Source: Bog-756 sp963812525
Lineage (GTDB): Bacteria > Actinomycetota > Acidimicrobiia > Acidimicrobiales > RAAP-2
Reading direction: 5' to 3'
DNA: 64,000 bases
Assembly (NCBI GenBank): GCA_963812525.1
Contig: CAWEVL010000012.1
Coordinates: forward strand, 62,001 to 126,000
The translations under genes were made by a program, and so were the position numbers. The notes below the pieces were generated by a model. That model saw nothing but the letters and a program-made list of their open reading frames with translations. It ran no database searches and was not told the origin of the DNA. How positions within the stretch are numbered: the first letter of the stretch is position 1; the number at the start of each line of letters is the position of its first letter. Positions 16,695-25,923 of this stretch are shown one piece after another.

Positions 16695-18675
16695 ATGCCG
16701 AGTATCACCGACTCCATCGGGCGTGTCCTCGGCGACCGCTACCGACTGGTTACCGCCCTGGGGACCGGTGCGTCCGCCCACGTCTACCTGGCCGACGACG
16801 TCTCCCTCCACCGGCGGGTGGCCATCAAGGTCCTGCACCCGGCCCTGGCCGGCGACGCCAACTTCCTCAAGCGGTTCCGGGCCGAGGCCCGGGCGGTGGC
16901 CGCCCTCAACCACCCCAACATCCTCCAGGTCTACGACTGGGGCGAGGAGAACGACGAGCCGTACCTGGTGCTGGAGTACCTGGCCGGCGGCAGCCTCCGC
17001 CAGGTCTACGACACCGGGGCCCTGCTCACCCCGGAGCAGGCGGTCCAGGTCGGCCTCCAGGCCACCGCCGGGCTGGACTACGCCCACCGCCGCGGGCTGG
17101 TCCACCGCGACATCAAGCCGGCCAACCTGCTCTTCGACGCCGACGGCCGACTCCGGATCGCCGACTTCGGGCTGGCCCGGGCGCTGGCCGAGGCGTCGTG
17201 GACCGAGCCGGACGGCGCCATCCTGGGCACGGCCCGGTACTCGGCCCCCGAGCAGGTCGAAGGGTTCGTGCTGGACGGCAAGGCCGACGTCTACGCCCTG
17301 GCCCTCGTGCTGTACGAGGGGGTCACCGGGGAGACGCCGTTCATCGGCGACACCACCATCGCCACCCTCATGGCCCGGGTCGGGCGCCCTGCTGCCCGAG
17401 CACGAGGCCCTGGGACCGCTCAACGACGTGCTGGTGTGGGCGGCCGCCCCGGAGCCGTCCGAGCGGTTCGACGCCGCCCAGTTCTCGCTCCGGCTGGAGG
17501 AGCTGGCCGCCACCCTGCCCGAGCCCCTCCCCATCCCCACGGTCGACGCCGTCCCCGGCGACGAGGCCCCGGACGTGGACCGGGTGATGGTCCGTGGCGT
17601 CCGGCGGCCCAGCCTCGACGGGGGTCCGTCCGACGCCACCGAGCTCGGGGTGCCGGCCGCGGCGGCCACGCTCACCCTGGACAAGCCGTGGCGCCGGAAG
17701 AAGGCCCTCCGGGCACGGCGACCCTCGGCCCGGCAGGGCGGCCCCATCCCGGCCCGCCGCCGCCGGTGGCCGTGGATCACCGCCGTCGTGGCGGCGGTCG
17801 TGGCGCTCCTGGCGGGCGGGGCGGCCCTGGCCGTCCAGGCCAAGCTGTTCACCCCCAGCCACCCGGTCCCCGTCCTGGTGGGGAAGTCGGTGCCCCAGGC
17901 CCGGCAGTTGGTGAGGGCTGACCGGTTCACGGTGCGGGCCACGGGCCACGCGTTCAGCATCACCCTGGGCCCCGGCCTGATCGTGAGCCAGCGGCCCCGG
18001 TCCCGGGCCGAGGGTCGGCCGGCCACGGCCAAGGAGGGCACGACCATCGGCGTGGTGGTCTCCACCGGGCCGCCCCCCGTGGCCATCCCGCCCCTCACCT
18101 CGTTCACCTCCTGCGCCGACGCCGTGGCCGCCCTGAAGACGGTGCACCTGGTCGGGGTGTGCCCGCCCACCGCCGCCCAGTACAGCTCGACGGTGGTGGC
18201 CGGCGCGGTGCTGGGCAGCGTCCCGGCCGGGACCGCCCCCTACGGCTCGACGGTCACCATCGTGACCTCCAAGGGCCATGCCCCCGTGGCCATCCCCGTG
18301 GTCACCGGGGCCTCGGCCACCTACGCCTCGGCCGCCGCCGCCCTCACCGCCGCCGGGTTCGTGCCCTCGCAGAACCGCCAGTACAGCTCGACGGTCCCCA
18401 CCGGCCAGGTCATCGGCACCTCCCCGGCCGCCACCGCCGGTCCCCAGCCCTTCGGGTCCAAGGTCTCGGTGGACATCTCCCTCGGTCCCCAGCCGGTGAT
18501 CATCCCCCCCGTGGCCGGTCAGTCGGTGGCCGCCGCCACCGCGGCCCTGACCGCCATGGGCCTCAAGGTGTCCGGCCCCTACGGGCCTCCGGGGGCCACC
18601 AAGGTGCTGTCGACGGACCCGGTGGCCGGGACCTCGGTCCAGCCCGGGACGACCGTCAACCTCTACACGCTGTGA
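16695..18675 (+). CDS. PASTA-domain Ser/Thr protein kinase (PknB-like), with a +1 frameshift near 17383
   Basis: The kinase domain starts in frame at 16695: glycine loop GTGASAHVY, Lys45 in VAIKVL, HRDIKPANLL with Asp139, DFG at 157-159 and the APEQ activation end. After LMARVG the frame is lost at 17382-17384 (GGG); removing one base restores PEHEALGPLNDVLVW and the rest. Downstream are a basic juxtamembrane linker, one TM segment (WITAVVAAVVALLAGG) and four PASTA repeats joined by VAIPPL/VAIPVV/VIIPPV linkers, ending at TGA 18675. The repaired length is 659 residues, normal for PknB. It should sense peptidoglycan fragments and regulate wall growth. As written, the sequence would truncate soon after the kinase domain. 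Confidence 0.85.
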
Positions 18676-18983
18676 CCGCGTCGGTTCCCGGGTGCGAGCT
18701 GTGCGAGGCGGCGCGTCTCACCGAGTGGTTCCACGAGGACGACGTCTGCTGGGTGGCGGCCTGCGAGGTGTGCGACGTGCCCATGGTGGTGTGGAAGCAG
18801 CACGGCAAGGAGCCCCCGGGGCCCGAGGTGGACCACATGCTGGCCCAGCTGGGCCGGGTGGCCGACCAGCAGCTGGGGGCCGGCGTGTGGTCCTTCGACC
18901 GGGTGATGCGCCAGATCCCCGACCACTTCCACGCCCACGCCCGGGACCCCGACTGGTGGTTCCGCCGGTTCGGGCGCCGGTGA
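18672..18983 (+). CDS. Small HIT-like protein with two CxxC pairs and an HxHxH motif
   Basis: A 103-residue protein starting with GTG at 18672, overlapping the kinase stop (GTGA). It has CELCEA near the N-terminus, a second pair CEVC about 25 residues later, and HFHAHAR near the C-terminus. The order CxxC, then an EDDVCWVAACEV strand, then HxHxHxx resembles a much reduced HIT (histidine triad nucleotide-binding) domain, but the usual HIT central region is shortened. The family is therefore uncertain; a small zinc-binding protein is the alternative. Its coupling to the kinase suggests co-expression. Confidence 0.6.
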   Translation: MTASVPGCELCEAARLTEWFHEDDVCWVAACEVCDVPMVVWKQHGKEPPGPEVDHMLAQLGRVADQQLGAGVWSFDRVMRQIPDHFHAHARDPDWWFRRFGRR

Positions 18984-19020
18984 CCGCACCCGGCGCCGGC
19001 GCCGCGTCCGACGGCACCGC

Positions 19021-20153
19021 GTGATCAAGTACCTGGGGTCCAAGCGCCGCCTGGTCCCCGCCCTCACCCTGTTGGCCGAGGCCTCGGGGGCCCGGACGGC
19101 GCTCGACCTGTTCTGCGGGACCACCCGGGTGGCCCAGGCCTGGAAGCGGCTGGGCCTGGACGTCACCGCGGTGGACAGCGCCCGGGTGGCCCACGTGCTG
19201 GCCCGTTGCTACGTGGCCACCGACCCCGCCACCACCTCCGGGCTCCACGACGGGGTGGCCGAGGCGGTCGACCGTCTGAACCGGGTGCCGGGCCGCCCGG
19301 GGTACGTGACCGACACCTTCTGCACGGCGTCCAGATACTTCCGGCCCGAGAACGGTGCCCGCATCGACGCCGTCCGGGACCTCATCGAGTCCGAGTACGC
19401 CGGCACCGACCTGTGGCCGGTGCTGGTGACCAGCCTGCTCGAGGCGGCCGACCGGGTCGACTCCACCACCGGCCTCCAGATGGCCTACCTCAAGCAGTGG
19501 GCGCCCCGGGCCCACCAGCCCCTCACCCTCCGGGTCCCCGAGCTGCTGGCCGGGCCGGGCCGGGCCGTCCGGGGGGACGCCTGCGCCCTGGCCGGGACGG
19601 ACGAGCTCGGAGGGGTGGACCTGGCCTACCTCGACCCGCCCTACAACCAGCACCGGTACGACTCCAACTACCACGTGTGGGAGACCATCGTGGCCTGGGA
19701 CGCCCCGACCCACTACGGGGTGGCCTGCAAGCGGGACGACCTCCGGGACCCCGCACGCCGCAGCCCGTTCAACGGCCGCCGGACCATGGCGGCCGCCCTC
19801 GGCGGTGTGCTGGGCGCCGTGCGGGCCGACGTGGTGGTCCTCTCCTACAACAACGAGTCGTGGCTGTCCTTCGAGCAGCTGCTACGACCTGTGTTCGGCG
19901 CGGGGCCACGTGGAGGTCCTGGCCTTCGACTCGGCCCGCTACGTGGGCGCCCGGATCGGCATCCACAACCGAGCCGGGAAGAAGGTCGGTGCCGTGTCCC
20001 ACGTGCGCAACACCGAGTACCTGCTGGTGGCCGGGGACCGGGGCCGGGTCCGGCGGATGGTGGACGCCGTGGGTTCGGCGCGGGCTGGGCCGGGCGGTGG
20101 ACCGGCCCGTCCCCCTGCTCGGTGCCGCCTCCGGCCCCCCGCGTCCGGTTTGA
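19021..20153 (+). CDS. D12-class DNA adenine N6-methyltransferase, with two +1 frameshifts
   Basis: Starts GTG-ATC-AAG as MIKYLGSKRRLV, the usual D12/Dam opening. The SAM motif DLFCGTTRVA lies near residue 30 and the catalytic DPPY is at residues 205-208. At 19881-19882 one extra base breaks the frame; without it the protein continues SFEQLYDLCSARGHVEV and SHVRNTEYLLVAG. A second one-base shift near 20071-20080 is inferred because G/C third positions continue in the frame ending at TGA 20153. The repaired length is 376 residues. It would methylate adenine in DNA. No restriction endonuclease is nearby, so it appears to be an orphan. Confidence 0.8.
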
Positions 20154-20238
20154 CCGGGCCTCGGACCCCCTGCCAACGTGGTCGGGCACCGGCGCCGGGC
20201 CCGCCACTCACGATCGCCACGACAGGGGACCGACCTAC

Positions 20239-21117
20239 ATGGGAGCACTCGACGGACGCACCGCGGTGATCACCGGGGCCGGTCGCGGCATCGGACGGGA
20301 GCACGCCCTGCTGTTCGCCTCCGAGGGGGCCAACGTGGTGGTCAACGACCTCGGCGGTGCGGTGGACGGGTCGGGCGACGACCGGTCGGCGGCCCAGCAC
20401 GTCGTCGACGAGATCACCGCGTCGGGTGGCCGGGCGGTGGCCAACTCCGATGACGTGTGCGACTGGGAAGGCGGCCAGCGCGTCATCCGCACGGCCGTGG
20501 AGGCCTTCGGCGACCTCCACGTGCTCGTCAACAACGCCGGGATCCTGCGGGACCGGGTGCTGGTCAACATGTCCGAGGCCGACTGGGACTCGGTGGTCCA
20601 CGTGCACCTGAAGGGGCACTTCGTCCCCACCCGGCACGCCGCCGCCTACTGGCGACAGCAGACCAAGGAGGGCAAGGAGGTCAAGGCGGCGGTCATCAAC
20701 ACCTCGTCGACCTCCGGCCTGCTGGGCAACCCGGGCCAGTCGAACTACGGGGCGGCCAAGGCCGGCATCGCCGCCTTCACCGTCATCGCCGCCGAGGAGC
20801 TGATCCGCTACGGCGTCCGGGTCAACGCCATCGCCCCGGCCGCCCGGACCCGAATGACCGAGCAGACCCCGGGGCTCTCCGACATCGTCCGGGCCCCGCG
20901 CGACGCCGCCGCCTTCGACAGCTGGGCGCCGGCCAACATCTCGCCCCTGGCGGCCTATCTGGCCACCGAGTCGTGCCCGGCCACCGGACGGGTGTTCTTC
21001 GTCCAGGGGGGACAGGTCCGCCTGTTCCAGCCGTGGACCATGACCGAGTCCATCGACCAGGACGACCGTTGGACCGTGTCCCGGCTGCAGGCGGAGATGC
21101 ACCGGCTCGGGGGCTGA
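20239..21117 (+). CDS. SDR-family dehydrogenase, (3R)-hydroxyacyl-CoA dehydrogenase / MFE-2 type
   Basis: A 292-residue SDR with the extended loop of the peroxisomal multifunctional enzyme-2 branch. It has AVITGAGRGIGREHALLFA and VVVNDLGGAVDGSG for NAD binding (the aspartate suggests NAD), NNAGILRDRVLVNM, then INTSSTSG and SNYGAAKAG as catalytic Ser, Tyr and Lys. This branch oxidises hydroxyacyl-CoA intermediates of fatty-acid or sterol side-chain breakdown. ATG at 20239 has an AGGGGA ribosome site. Its stop shares a base with the MFS start (TGATG). Confidence 0.82.
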   Translation: MGALDGRTAVITGAGRGIGREHALLFASEGANVVVNDLGGAVDGSGDDRSAAQHVVDEITASGGRAVANSDDVCDWEGGQRVIRTAVEAFGDLHVLVNNAGILRDRVLVNMSEADWDSVVHVHLKGHFVPTRHAAAYWRQQTKEGKEVKAAVINTSSTSGLLGNPGQSNYGAAKAGIAAFTVIAAEELIRYGVRVNAIAPAARTRMTEQTPGLSDIVRAPRDAAAFDSWAPANISPLAAYLATESCPATGRVFFVQGGQVRLFQPWTMTESIDQDDRWTVSRLQAEMHRLGG

Positions 21118-22772
21118 TGTCCCCGGTCACGGGACCCGACCGTCCCGGCGGCGACCAGGCCTTCCGGGACGACGAGGTGCGGTCGGCCGAGGCCCTGCTG
21201 AGCGGTACGGGAGCCGGCGCCGAGGGCGGCATCGTGGTGCCGTGGCCCGTCCTGTTCCGCCACCGCCTCCACCGCCGCCTGTCCCGCTCCGACCGGTACC
21301 AGTGGTGGGTGCTGTGGACCGTGCTGGCCGGGCTGCTCTCGGTCAACATCACCTTCACCGTCTTCGTGGTGGCGCTGCCCCAGGTGGCCCACGAGCTCCA
21401 CACGTCGGTGTCCACCCTCACCTGGACGTCCACCGGGCCGCTGCTGGCCTTCGGGGTGGCCGCCCCGGTGCTGGGCAAGCTCGGGGACCTGCGGGGCTAC
21501 CGCAAGCTCTACCTCTGGGGCCTGTCGGGGGCCGCCGTGAGCGTGGTGCTGACCGCCTCGGCCCCGACCGCCGGGGTGCTGATCGCCGCCCGGCTGTTCG
21601 ACGGGGTCCAGGGGGCGGCCACCGGGGCGGCGTCCATGGCCCTGGTCCTCCAGGCCTTCTCCCACGAGGACCGGGTCAAGGCCATGGGATGGTGGGCGCT
21701 GGTCGGGGCGGGCGGGCCGGTGCTCGGCGTGACCATCGGGGCCCCCGTCATCCAGTACTTCGGTTGGCGGGCCCTGTTCTGGGGGGAGCTGCCCCTCATG
21801 GCCGTCGCCGCCCTGCTGGCCATCATCGTGCTCCCGGGCCAGGACCGTCCGGTCGTCGAGGACGGGTCCGGATCACCGGTGGCCACCCCCGGTGGGGCCA
21901 CCCCCGCCGCCCCCGGAGTGCGAGGCCCCGACCCCGGGCAGGGCAGTCCCTGGAGCGAGCTGGACTGGGGTGGCTCCTGGCTCCTGGCCCTGGCGGTCAC
22001 GGCCGGGCTGCTGGCCCTCAACGAGGCGCCGTCGTGGGGCTTCGGCTCGCCGGCCACCCTGGCTGTGTTCGGCGTCTCCCTCGGGGCCGGGGTGGCCTTC
22101 GTGCTCCACGAGCGGCGGGCCCCCCGGCCCCTCATCCCCCTCCGGTACTTCCGGCTGCGCAACTTCGTGTTCCCGCTCGGGGCCCGGTCGCTGTCCAACT
22201 TCTCCTACATGGGCGGCTTCTTCCTCTTCCCCATCCTGATGGAGGGCATCTACCACTACAGCGAGACCCGGGCCGGCCTGGAGTCCACCGCCCGCCCCCT
22301 CATGTTCTCGCTGGTGGCGCCGGTGGCCGGCTATGCCGCCGTGCGGGTGGGGGAGCGCGTGCTGGTGGTGGTGGGCACCCTGGTGCTGACCGTGTCCATG
22401 CTGGTCTTCACCCAGCTGGGTGCGCACCCCTCCCAGGCGGTGATCCTGCTGGCCCTGGCCCTGTCGGGGGTGGGGATCGGGATGGCCACCCCGACCACGG
22501 TCTCGGCCTCCTCCAACGAGGTGGCACCCGACGAACTCGGGGTGATGAGCGCCGCCCAGCAGCTGATCACCCAGATCGGGGTCGTGGCCGGCATCCAGGT
22601 GATGGTCACCGTCCAGGCCTCCGGTCAGGGTGGCGTGGGTACCCTGTCCTCGTTCCACCGGGCCTACGCCGTGGGGGCGGTGGTGGCCGTGCTGGCCGGC
22701 GTGTCCGGCTTCTTCATGCGGGACACCCCGCGGCCGGGGCGACCCGGCACGTCCGGGGACCCGGTGGCCTGA
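21117..22772 (+). CDS. MFS drug-exporter family protein (DHA2, 14-segment type)
   Basis: A 551-residue transporter with an N-terminal cytoplasmic stretch of about 60 residues and then about 14 hydrophobic segments, starting WWVLWTVLAGLLSVNITFTVFVV. It shows ALPQVAHELH, GKLGDLRGYRK (motif A) and GPVLGVTIGAPVIQYFGWRALF (motif C region), typical of the DHA2 family. A Gly/Pro-rich loop lies between segments 6 and 7. ATG at 21117 overlaps the SDR stop. The substrate is unknown; pairing with an acyl-CoA type SDR might point to lipid or hydrophobic compound export. Confidence 0.85.
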   Translation: MSPVTGPDRPGGDQAFRDDEVRSAEALLSGTGAGAEGGIVVPWPVLFRHRLHRRLSRSDRYQWWVLWTVLAGLLSVNITFTVFVVALPQVAHELHTSVSTLTWTSTGPLLAFGVAAPVLGKLGDLRGYRKLYLWGLSGAAVSVVLTASAPTAGVLIAARLFDGVQGAATGAASMALVLQAFSHEDRVKAMGWWALVGAGGPVLGVTIGAPVIQYFGWRALFWGELPLMAVAALLAIIVLPGQDRPVVEDGSGSPVATPGGATPAAPGVRGPDPGQGSPWSELDWGGSWLLALAVTAGLLALNEAPSWGFGSPATLAVFGVSLGAGVAFVLHERRAPRPLIPLRYFRLRNFVFPLGARSLSNFSYMGGFFLFPILMEGIYHYSETRAGLESTARPLMFSLVAPVAGYAAVRVGERVLVVVGTLVLTVSMLVFTQLGAHPSQAVILLALALSGVGIGMATPTTVSASSNEVAPDELGVMSAAQQLITQIGVVAGIQVMVTVQASGQGGVGTLSSFHRAYAVGAVVAVLAGVSGFFMRDTPRPGRPGTSGDPVA

Positions 22773-22773
22773 G

Positions 22774-22804
22774 CCGTCCCACCGGACACCGCCCGGTGGG
22801 GACG
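22774..22804. terminator. Imperfect GC-rich hairpin between convergent genes
   Basis: The arms CCGTCCCACCGG and CCGGTGGGGACGG pair with one bulged base around a short loop. It sits between the ends of the MFS gene (+) and the SCP2 gene (-), where a shared terminator is expected. No T-tract is visible. Confidence 0.5.
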
Positions 22805-22817
22805 GAGGTCCCGGCCG

Positions 22818-23225
22818 CTACTCGGTGATGGCCAGGATGCGGGCGGCGATCTCGGCCGCCTCGGGGCCGGGCGTGGCCGTCTGGAGGGCCATCAGCTTGG
22901 CGATGTCCCCCTCCACCTTGATCTTGCCGGACATGAAGGCCTGGATGCCGGCCTGGGGGTTGCCCTCCACCAGGATGGCCTTGGCCACGTCGTAGTCGAG
23001 GGAGACCTTCAGGTCGACCGGGTCGATGTGACCGGTGTCGAGGACCAGCTCGCCCGACGAGGTGTCCACGTGGGCCAGGACCGAGCCGTCGCCGAAGGGG
23101 ACGGCTCCGATGATCAGGTTCATCCGGATGGAGTGGTCGATGCTGGCCCCCTGGCCGTCGAACTCCGCCCGGATGGACCGCGCCTCGTCCAGCCATTCGT
23201 CGCTCAAGAACTGATAGGTGGCCAT
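22818..23225 (-). CDS. SCP2 sterol-transfer domain protein
   Basis: A 135-residue protein consisting of one SCP2-type lipid-binding domain. Visible features are GAVPFGDGSVLAHVD, the strand pair GELVLDTGHIDPVDLKVSLDYD, and the hallmark IKVEGDIAKLMALQ near the C-terminus. Such stand-alone domains bind lipids or acyl-CoA in the cytoplasm. ATG at 23225 has an AAGGAG ribosome site about 9 nt upstream and a TAGTGT -10 at 23275-23270. It converges on the MFS gene. No partner protein is evident. Confidence 0.8.
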   Translation of the reverse strand: MATYQFLSDEWLDEARSIRAEFDGQGASIDHSIRMNLIIGAVPFGDGSVLAHVDTSSGELVLDTGHIDPVDLKVSLDYDVAKAILVEGNPQAGIQAFMSGKIKVEGDIAKLMALQTATPGPEAAEIAARILAITE

Positions 23226-23269
23226 CGGTGTCCTGCTCCTTGCCCGTGGGTTGCGTGGTCTGGGCGTCC

Positions 23270-23275
23270 ACACTA
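23270..23275 (-). promoter_or_regulatory. -10-like element (TAGTGT) for the SCP2 gene
   Basis: TAGTGT on the minus strand would give a leader of about 38 nt that carries the AAGGAG site of the gene starting at 23225. Confidence 0.35.
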
Positions 23276-23347
23276 ACCCGACCCCCACCCGGCTCCCGAG
23301 GCGCCCCCGCCGCCCACCGGGTGACGGTCCCGGCCCGGTGCGGCCGG

Positions 23348-23353
23348 TAGCAT
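23348..23353 (+). promoter_or_regulatory. Leaderless-type -10 element (TAGCAT)
   Basis: TAGCAT, 8-nt spacer, then GTG at 23362. Confidence 0.45.
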
Positions 23354-23361
23354 CCGGTCTC

Positions 23362-24135
23362 GTGACCGCTCCCATCATCCCCGGTGCCGAGCCGTGGTCC
23401 GCTCCCGGCGGCGCCCACGGCGTCCTCGTCCTCCACGGGTTCACCGGCAATCCCCAGTCCTTGCGTCCCCTGGCCGAGGCCTGCGCCGCCGCCGGCTTCA
23501 CCGTGGAGCTGCCGCTGCTGCCCGGCCACGGCACGGCGGTCGAGGACATGCTGCCCACCCGGTGGGCCGACTGGTCGGGTGCGGCCGAGGCCCACTTCCA
23601 GGCCCTGGCCGCCCGGTGCGAGCGGGTGGTGGTGGCTGGGCTGTCCATGGGCGGCACCCTCAGCTGTTGGCTGGCCGAGCGCCATCCCGGCATCGCCGGG
23701 ATCGCCGTGGTCAATCCCATGGTCCAGGCGCCCGACGAGGAGTCCCGCCAGGGCCTCGGGGCCCTGGTCGACGCCGGGACCGAGGTGATCGACGCCATCG
23801 GCTCGGACATCAAGAAGGAGGGGATGGTGGAGTCGGCCTACCCCGCCACACCGCTGGCGCCGGCCCTCTCGCTGTTCGAGGGGGTCGACGAGGTGCTGGC
23901 CGGACTGGGGTCCATCCGTTGTGCCACCCTGCTGCTCTCCAGCCGCGAGGACCACGTGGTCGACCCGGTCTCCGGCGACGTCCTCGAGCAGAAGGCGGGC
24001 GGGCCCGTGGAGCGGGTGTTCCTCGAGAACAGCTACCACGTGGCCACGCTGGACTGGGACGCCCCGCTGATCGAGTCCCGGGTGGTCGAGTTCGCCGGGA
24101 CCGCCATGGGCGGTGCGGGCCCCGTGACCCGCTGA
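23362..24135 (+). CDS. Alpha/beta-hydrolase, carboxylesterase/monoacylglycerol lipase-like
   Basis: A 257-residue serine hydrolase. The oxyanion-hole motif is LVLHGFTGNPQSL, the nucleophile is Ser95 in AGLSMGGTLS, the acid is in LLLSSREDHVVD and the His in ENSYHVATLD. Sequence style and length match the bacterial Est30/YvaK-type carboxylesterases that cut short-chain or monoacyl glycerol esters. GTG at 23362 is set by TAGCAT 8 nt upstream. gatC follows 16 nt after the stop, so the esterase promoter may also drive gatCAB. Confidence 0.85.
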   Translation: MTAPIIPGAEPWSAPGGAHGVLVLHGFTGNPQSLRPLAEACAAAGFTVELPLLPGHGTAVEDMLPTRWADWSGAAEAHFQALAARCERVVVAGLSMGGTLSCWLAERHPGIAGIAVVNPMVQAPDEESRQGLGALVDAGTEVIDAIGSDIKKEGMVESAYPATPLAPALSLFEGVDEVLAGLGSIRCATLLLSSREDHVVDPVSGDVLEQKAGGPVERVFLENSYHVATLDWDAPLIESRVVEFAGTAMGGAGPVTR

Positions 24136-24151
24136 TGGCCGGCCCCCTCCG

Positions 24152-24460
24152 ATGAGCACTCCCGGGCGGATCACCCGCGCTGACGTGGCCCACGTGGCCC
24201 GCCTGGCCCGCCTCGAACTGACCGACGAGGAGCTGGACCTGTTCACGGGCCAGCTGGCCCAGGTGCTCGACCACGCCGCCGACGTCGCCTCTCTCGACCT
24301 GGCCGGCGTGGAGCCCACCGCCCACGCCATGGCGGTGACCAACGTGCTCCGGCCCGACGAGGTCCACCCCTGCCTCGACCGGGACGAGGTACTCGGCCAG
24401 GCCCCCTCGGTGGAGGACCACCGGTTCCGGGTGCCCCGGATCCTCGGGGAGGCCCCGTGA
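24152..24460 (+). CDS. gatC: Asp/Glu-tRNA(Asn/Gln) amidotransferase subunit GatC
   Basis: A 102-residue GatC, the small subunit that clamps GatA and GatB. It shows ITRADVAHVARLARLEL, then LDLFTGQLAQVLDHAADVASLD and VEPTAHAM, and ends RVPRILGEAP. The stop overlaps the gatA GTG by 4 nt. Its place at the head of gatC-gatA-gatB confirms the assignment. The complex makes Gln-tRNA and/or Asn-tRNA from misacylated precursors. Confidence 0.95.
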   Translation: MSTPGRITRADVAHVARLARLELTDEELDLFTGQLAQVLDHAADVASLDLAGVEPTAHAMAVTNVLRPDEVHPCLDRDEVLGQAPSVEDHRFRVPRILGEAP

Positions 24461-25923
24461 GCGCCCCCCGTCCCGCCGTGGTCCTGGCCGACGCCATCCG
24501 AACGGGTGCCCGGTCGGCCCTCGACGTGGTCGAGGAGCACCTGGCGGCCATCGACGCCGGCGACGGGGACGTCCACGCCTTCAACCTGGTCCTGGCCGAC
24601 GAGGCCCGGGCCGGGGCGGCCCGGGTGGACCGCCTGGTGGCCGACGGGACCGACCCCGGTCTGCTGGCCGGGGTGCCGGTCGCCCTCAAGGACAACCTGT
24701 GCACCCGCGGTGTCCCCACCACCTGCTCGTCCCGCATCCTCGAGGGCTGGCGGCCCCCCTACGACGCCACCGTGGTCACCCGGTTGGAGCGGGCCGGGGC
24801 GGTGGTGGTGGGCAAGACCAACATGGACGAGTTCGCCATGGGGTCGTCCACCGAGACCTCGGCCTTCGGTCCCACCCGGAACCCGCACGACACCGGCCGG
24901 GTCCCGGGGGGCTCGTCGGGGGGGTCGGCCGCCGCCGTGGCCGCCGGCTTCGTCCCGCTGGCCCTCGGCTCGGACACCGGCGGCTCCATCCGCCAACCGG
25001 CCGCCCTGTGCGGGGTGGTGGGGATGAAGCCCACCTACGGCACGGTGTCCCGCTACGGCCTGGTGGCCTTCGCCAGCTCCCTCGACCAGATCGGGCCGTT
25101 CGCCACCACCGTGGCCGACGCCGCCCTCCTGTTCGACGTGATCGGTGGCCACGACCCGGCCGACTCCACGTCGCTCAACCGGCCCACGCCCCGGGTGCTC
25201 TCGGTCCTCGACGACGGGGTGGCCGGTCTGAGCGTGGGCGTGCTGGCCGAGCTCCTCGACGGGGCCGATCCCGACGTGGTGGCCCGGGTGCGCCAGGCCG
25301 CCGAGGCCTGTGCGGCGGCCGGGGCCCGGGTCGAGGAGGTGTCGGTGCCCGAGGTGGCCCTGGGGCTCTCGGCCTACTACCTGATCGCCCCCGGTGAGGC
25401 CTCCTCCAACCTGGCCCGGTACGACGGGGTGCGCTACGGCCGTCGGGTGGACGCCGAGGACACCGTGGCCATGAACACGGCCTCCCGCTCGTCCGGCTTC
25501 GGCCCCGAGGTGAAGCGACGGATCATGCTGGGTACCTACGTGCTGTCCGCCGGCTACATGGACGCGTACTACAACCAGGCGCTGCGGGTCCGCACCCGGA
25601 TCATCGAGGGCTTCGACGCCGTCTACCGGCGGTGTGACGTGCTCCTCGGGCCCACCGCCCCGACCACGGCCTTCCCACTCGGGGCCAAGACCGGCGATCC
25701 CCTGAGCATGTACCTCTCCGACGTCTGCACCATCCCGAGCAACCTGGCCGGCCACCCGGCCATCAGCGTCCCCTTCGGCCCGGGGGCCGACGGGCTGCCG
25801 GTCGGGGTCCAGCTCCTCGGGCCGGCCCTGTCCGAGGGCACCCTGTGCAAGGTGGCCGCGGTGGTGGAGGCGGCCGCCCCCGCGCTCGACCCACCCGTAC
25901 TCGCCGCCAGGGCCCGCTCGTGA
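24457..25923 (+). CDS. gatA: Asp/Glu-tRNA amidotransferase subunit GatA (amidase)
   Basis: A 488-residue amidase-signature protein that releases ammonia from glutamine. The catalytic triad is visible as Lys78 in VALKDNLCT, cis-Ser in PGGSSGGSAAAVAA (residues 153-154) and the nucleophile Ser177 in GSDTGGSIRQPA. SLDQIGPFATTVADAA and MKPTYGTVSRYGL are further family blocks. GTG at 24457 overlaps the gatC stop, and its own TGA overlaps the gatB GTG. Length is standard. Confidence 0.96.
   Translation: MSAPRPAVVLADAIRTGARSALDVVEEHLAAIDAGDGDVHAFNLVLADEARAGAARVDRLVADGTDPGLLAGVPVALKDNLCTRGVPTTCSSRILEGWRPPYDATVVTRLERAGAVVVGKTNMDEFAMGSSTETSAFGPTRNPHDTGRVPGGSSGGSAAAVAAGFVPLALGSDTGGSIRQPAALCGVVGMKPTYGTVSRYGLVAFASSLDQIGPFATTVADAALLFDVIGGHDPADSTSLNRPTPRVLSVLDDGVAGLSVGVLAELLDGADPDVVARVRQAAEACAAAGARVEEVSVPEVALGLSAYYLIAPGEASSNLARYDGVRYGRRVDAEDTVAMNTASRSSGFGPEVKRRIMLGTYVLSAGYMDAYYNQALRVRTRIIEGFDAVYRRCDVLLGPTAPTTAFPLGAKTGDPLSMYLSDVCTIPSNLAGHPAISVPFGPGADGLPVGVQLLGPALSEGTLCKVAAVVEAAAPALDPPVLAARARS

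Noticed and set aside
17382..17384. Programmed ribosomal frameshifting in the PASTA kinase
   Set aside because: No slippery heptamer or shared stimulatory structure is visible, and unrelated genes in the window show the same kind of +1 break.
20154..20269. Extension of the adenine methylase to 20269 in the middle frame
   Set aside because: It would run through the ribosome site and start of the next SDR gene, and third-position G/C bias switches to the frame that ends at 20153.
22714..25755. A very long open frame (over 1000 codons) on the minus strand opposite the esterase and gatCA genes
   Set aside because: It is a by-product of the GC-rich codon pattern of the real genes on the other strand. 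It is rich in His, Gly and Arg with no family motifs.
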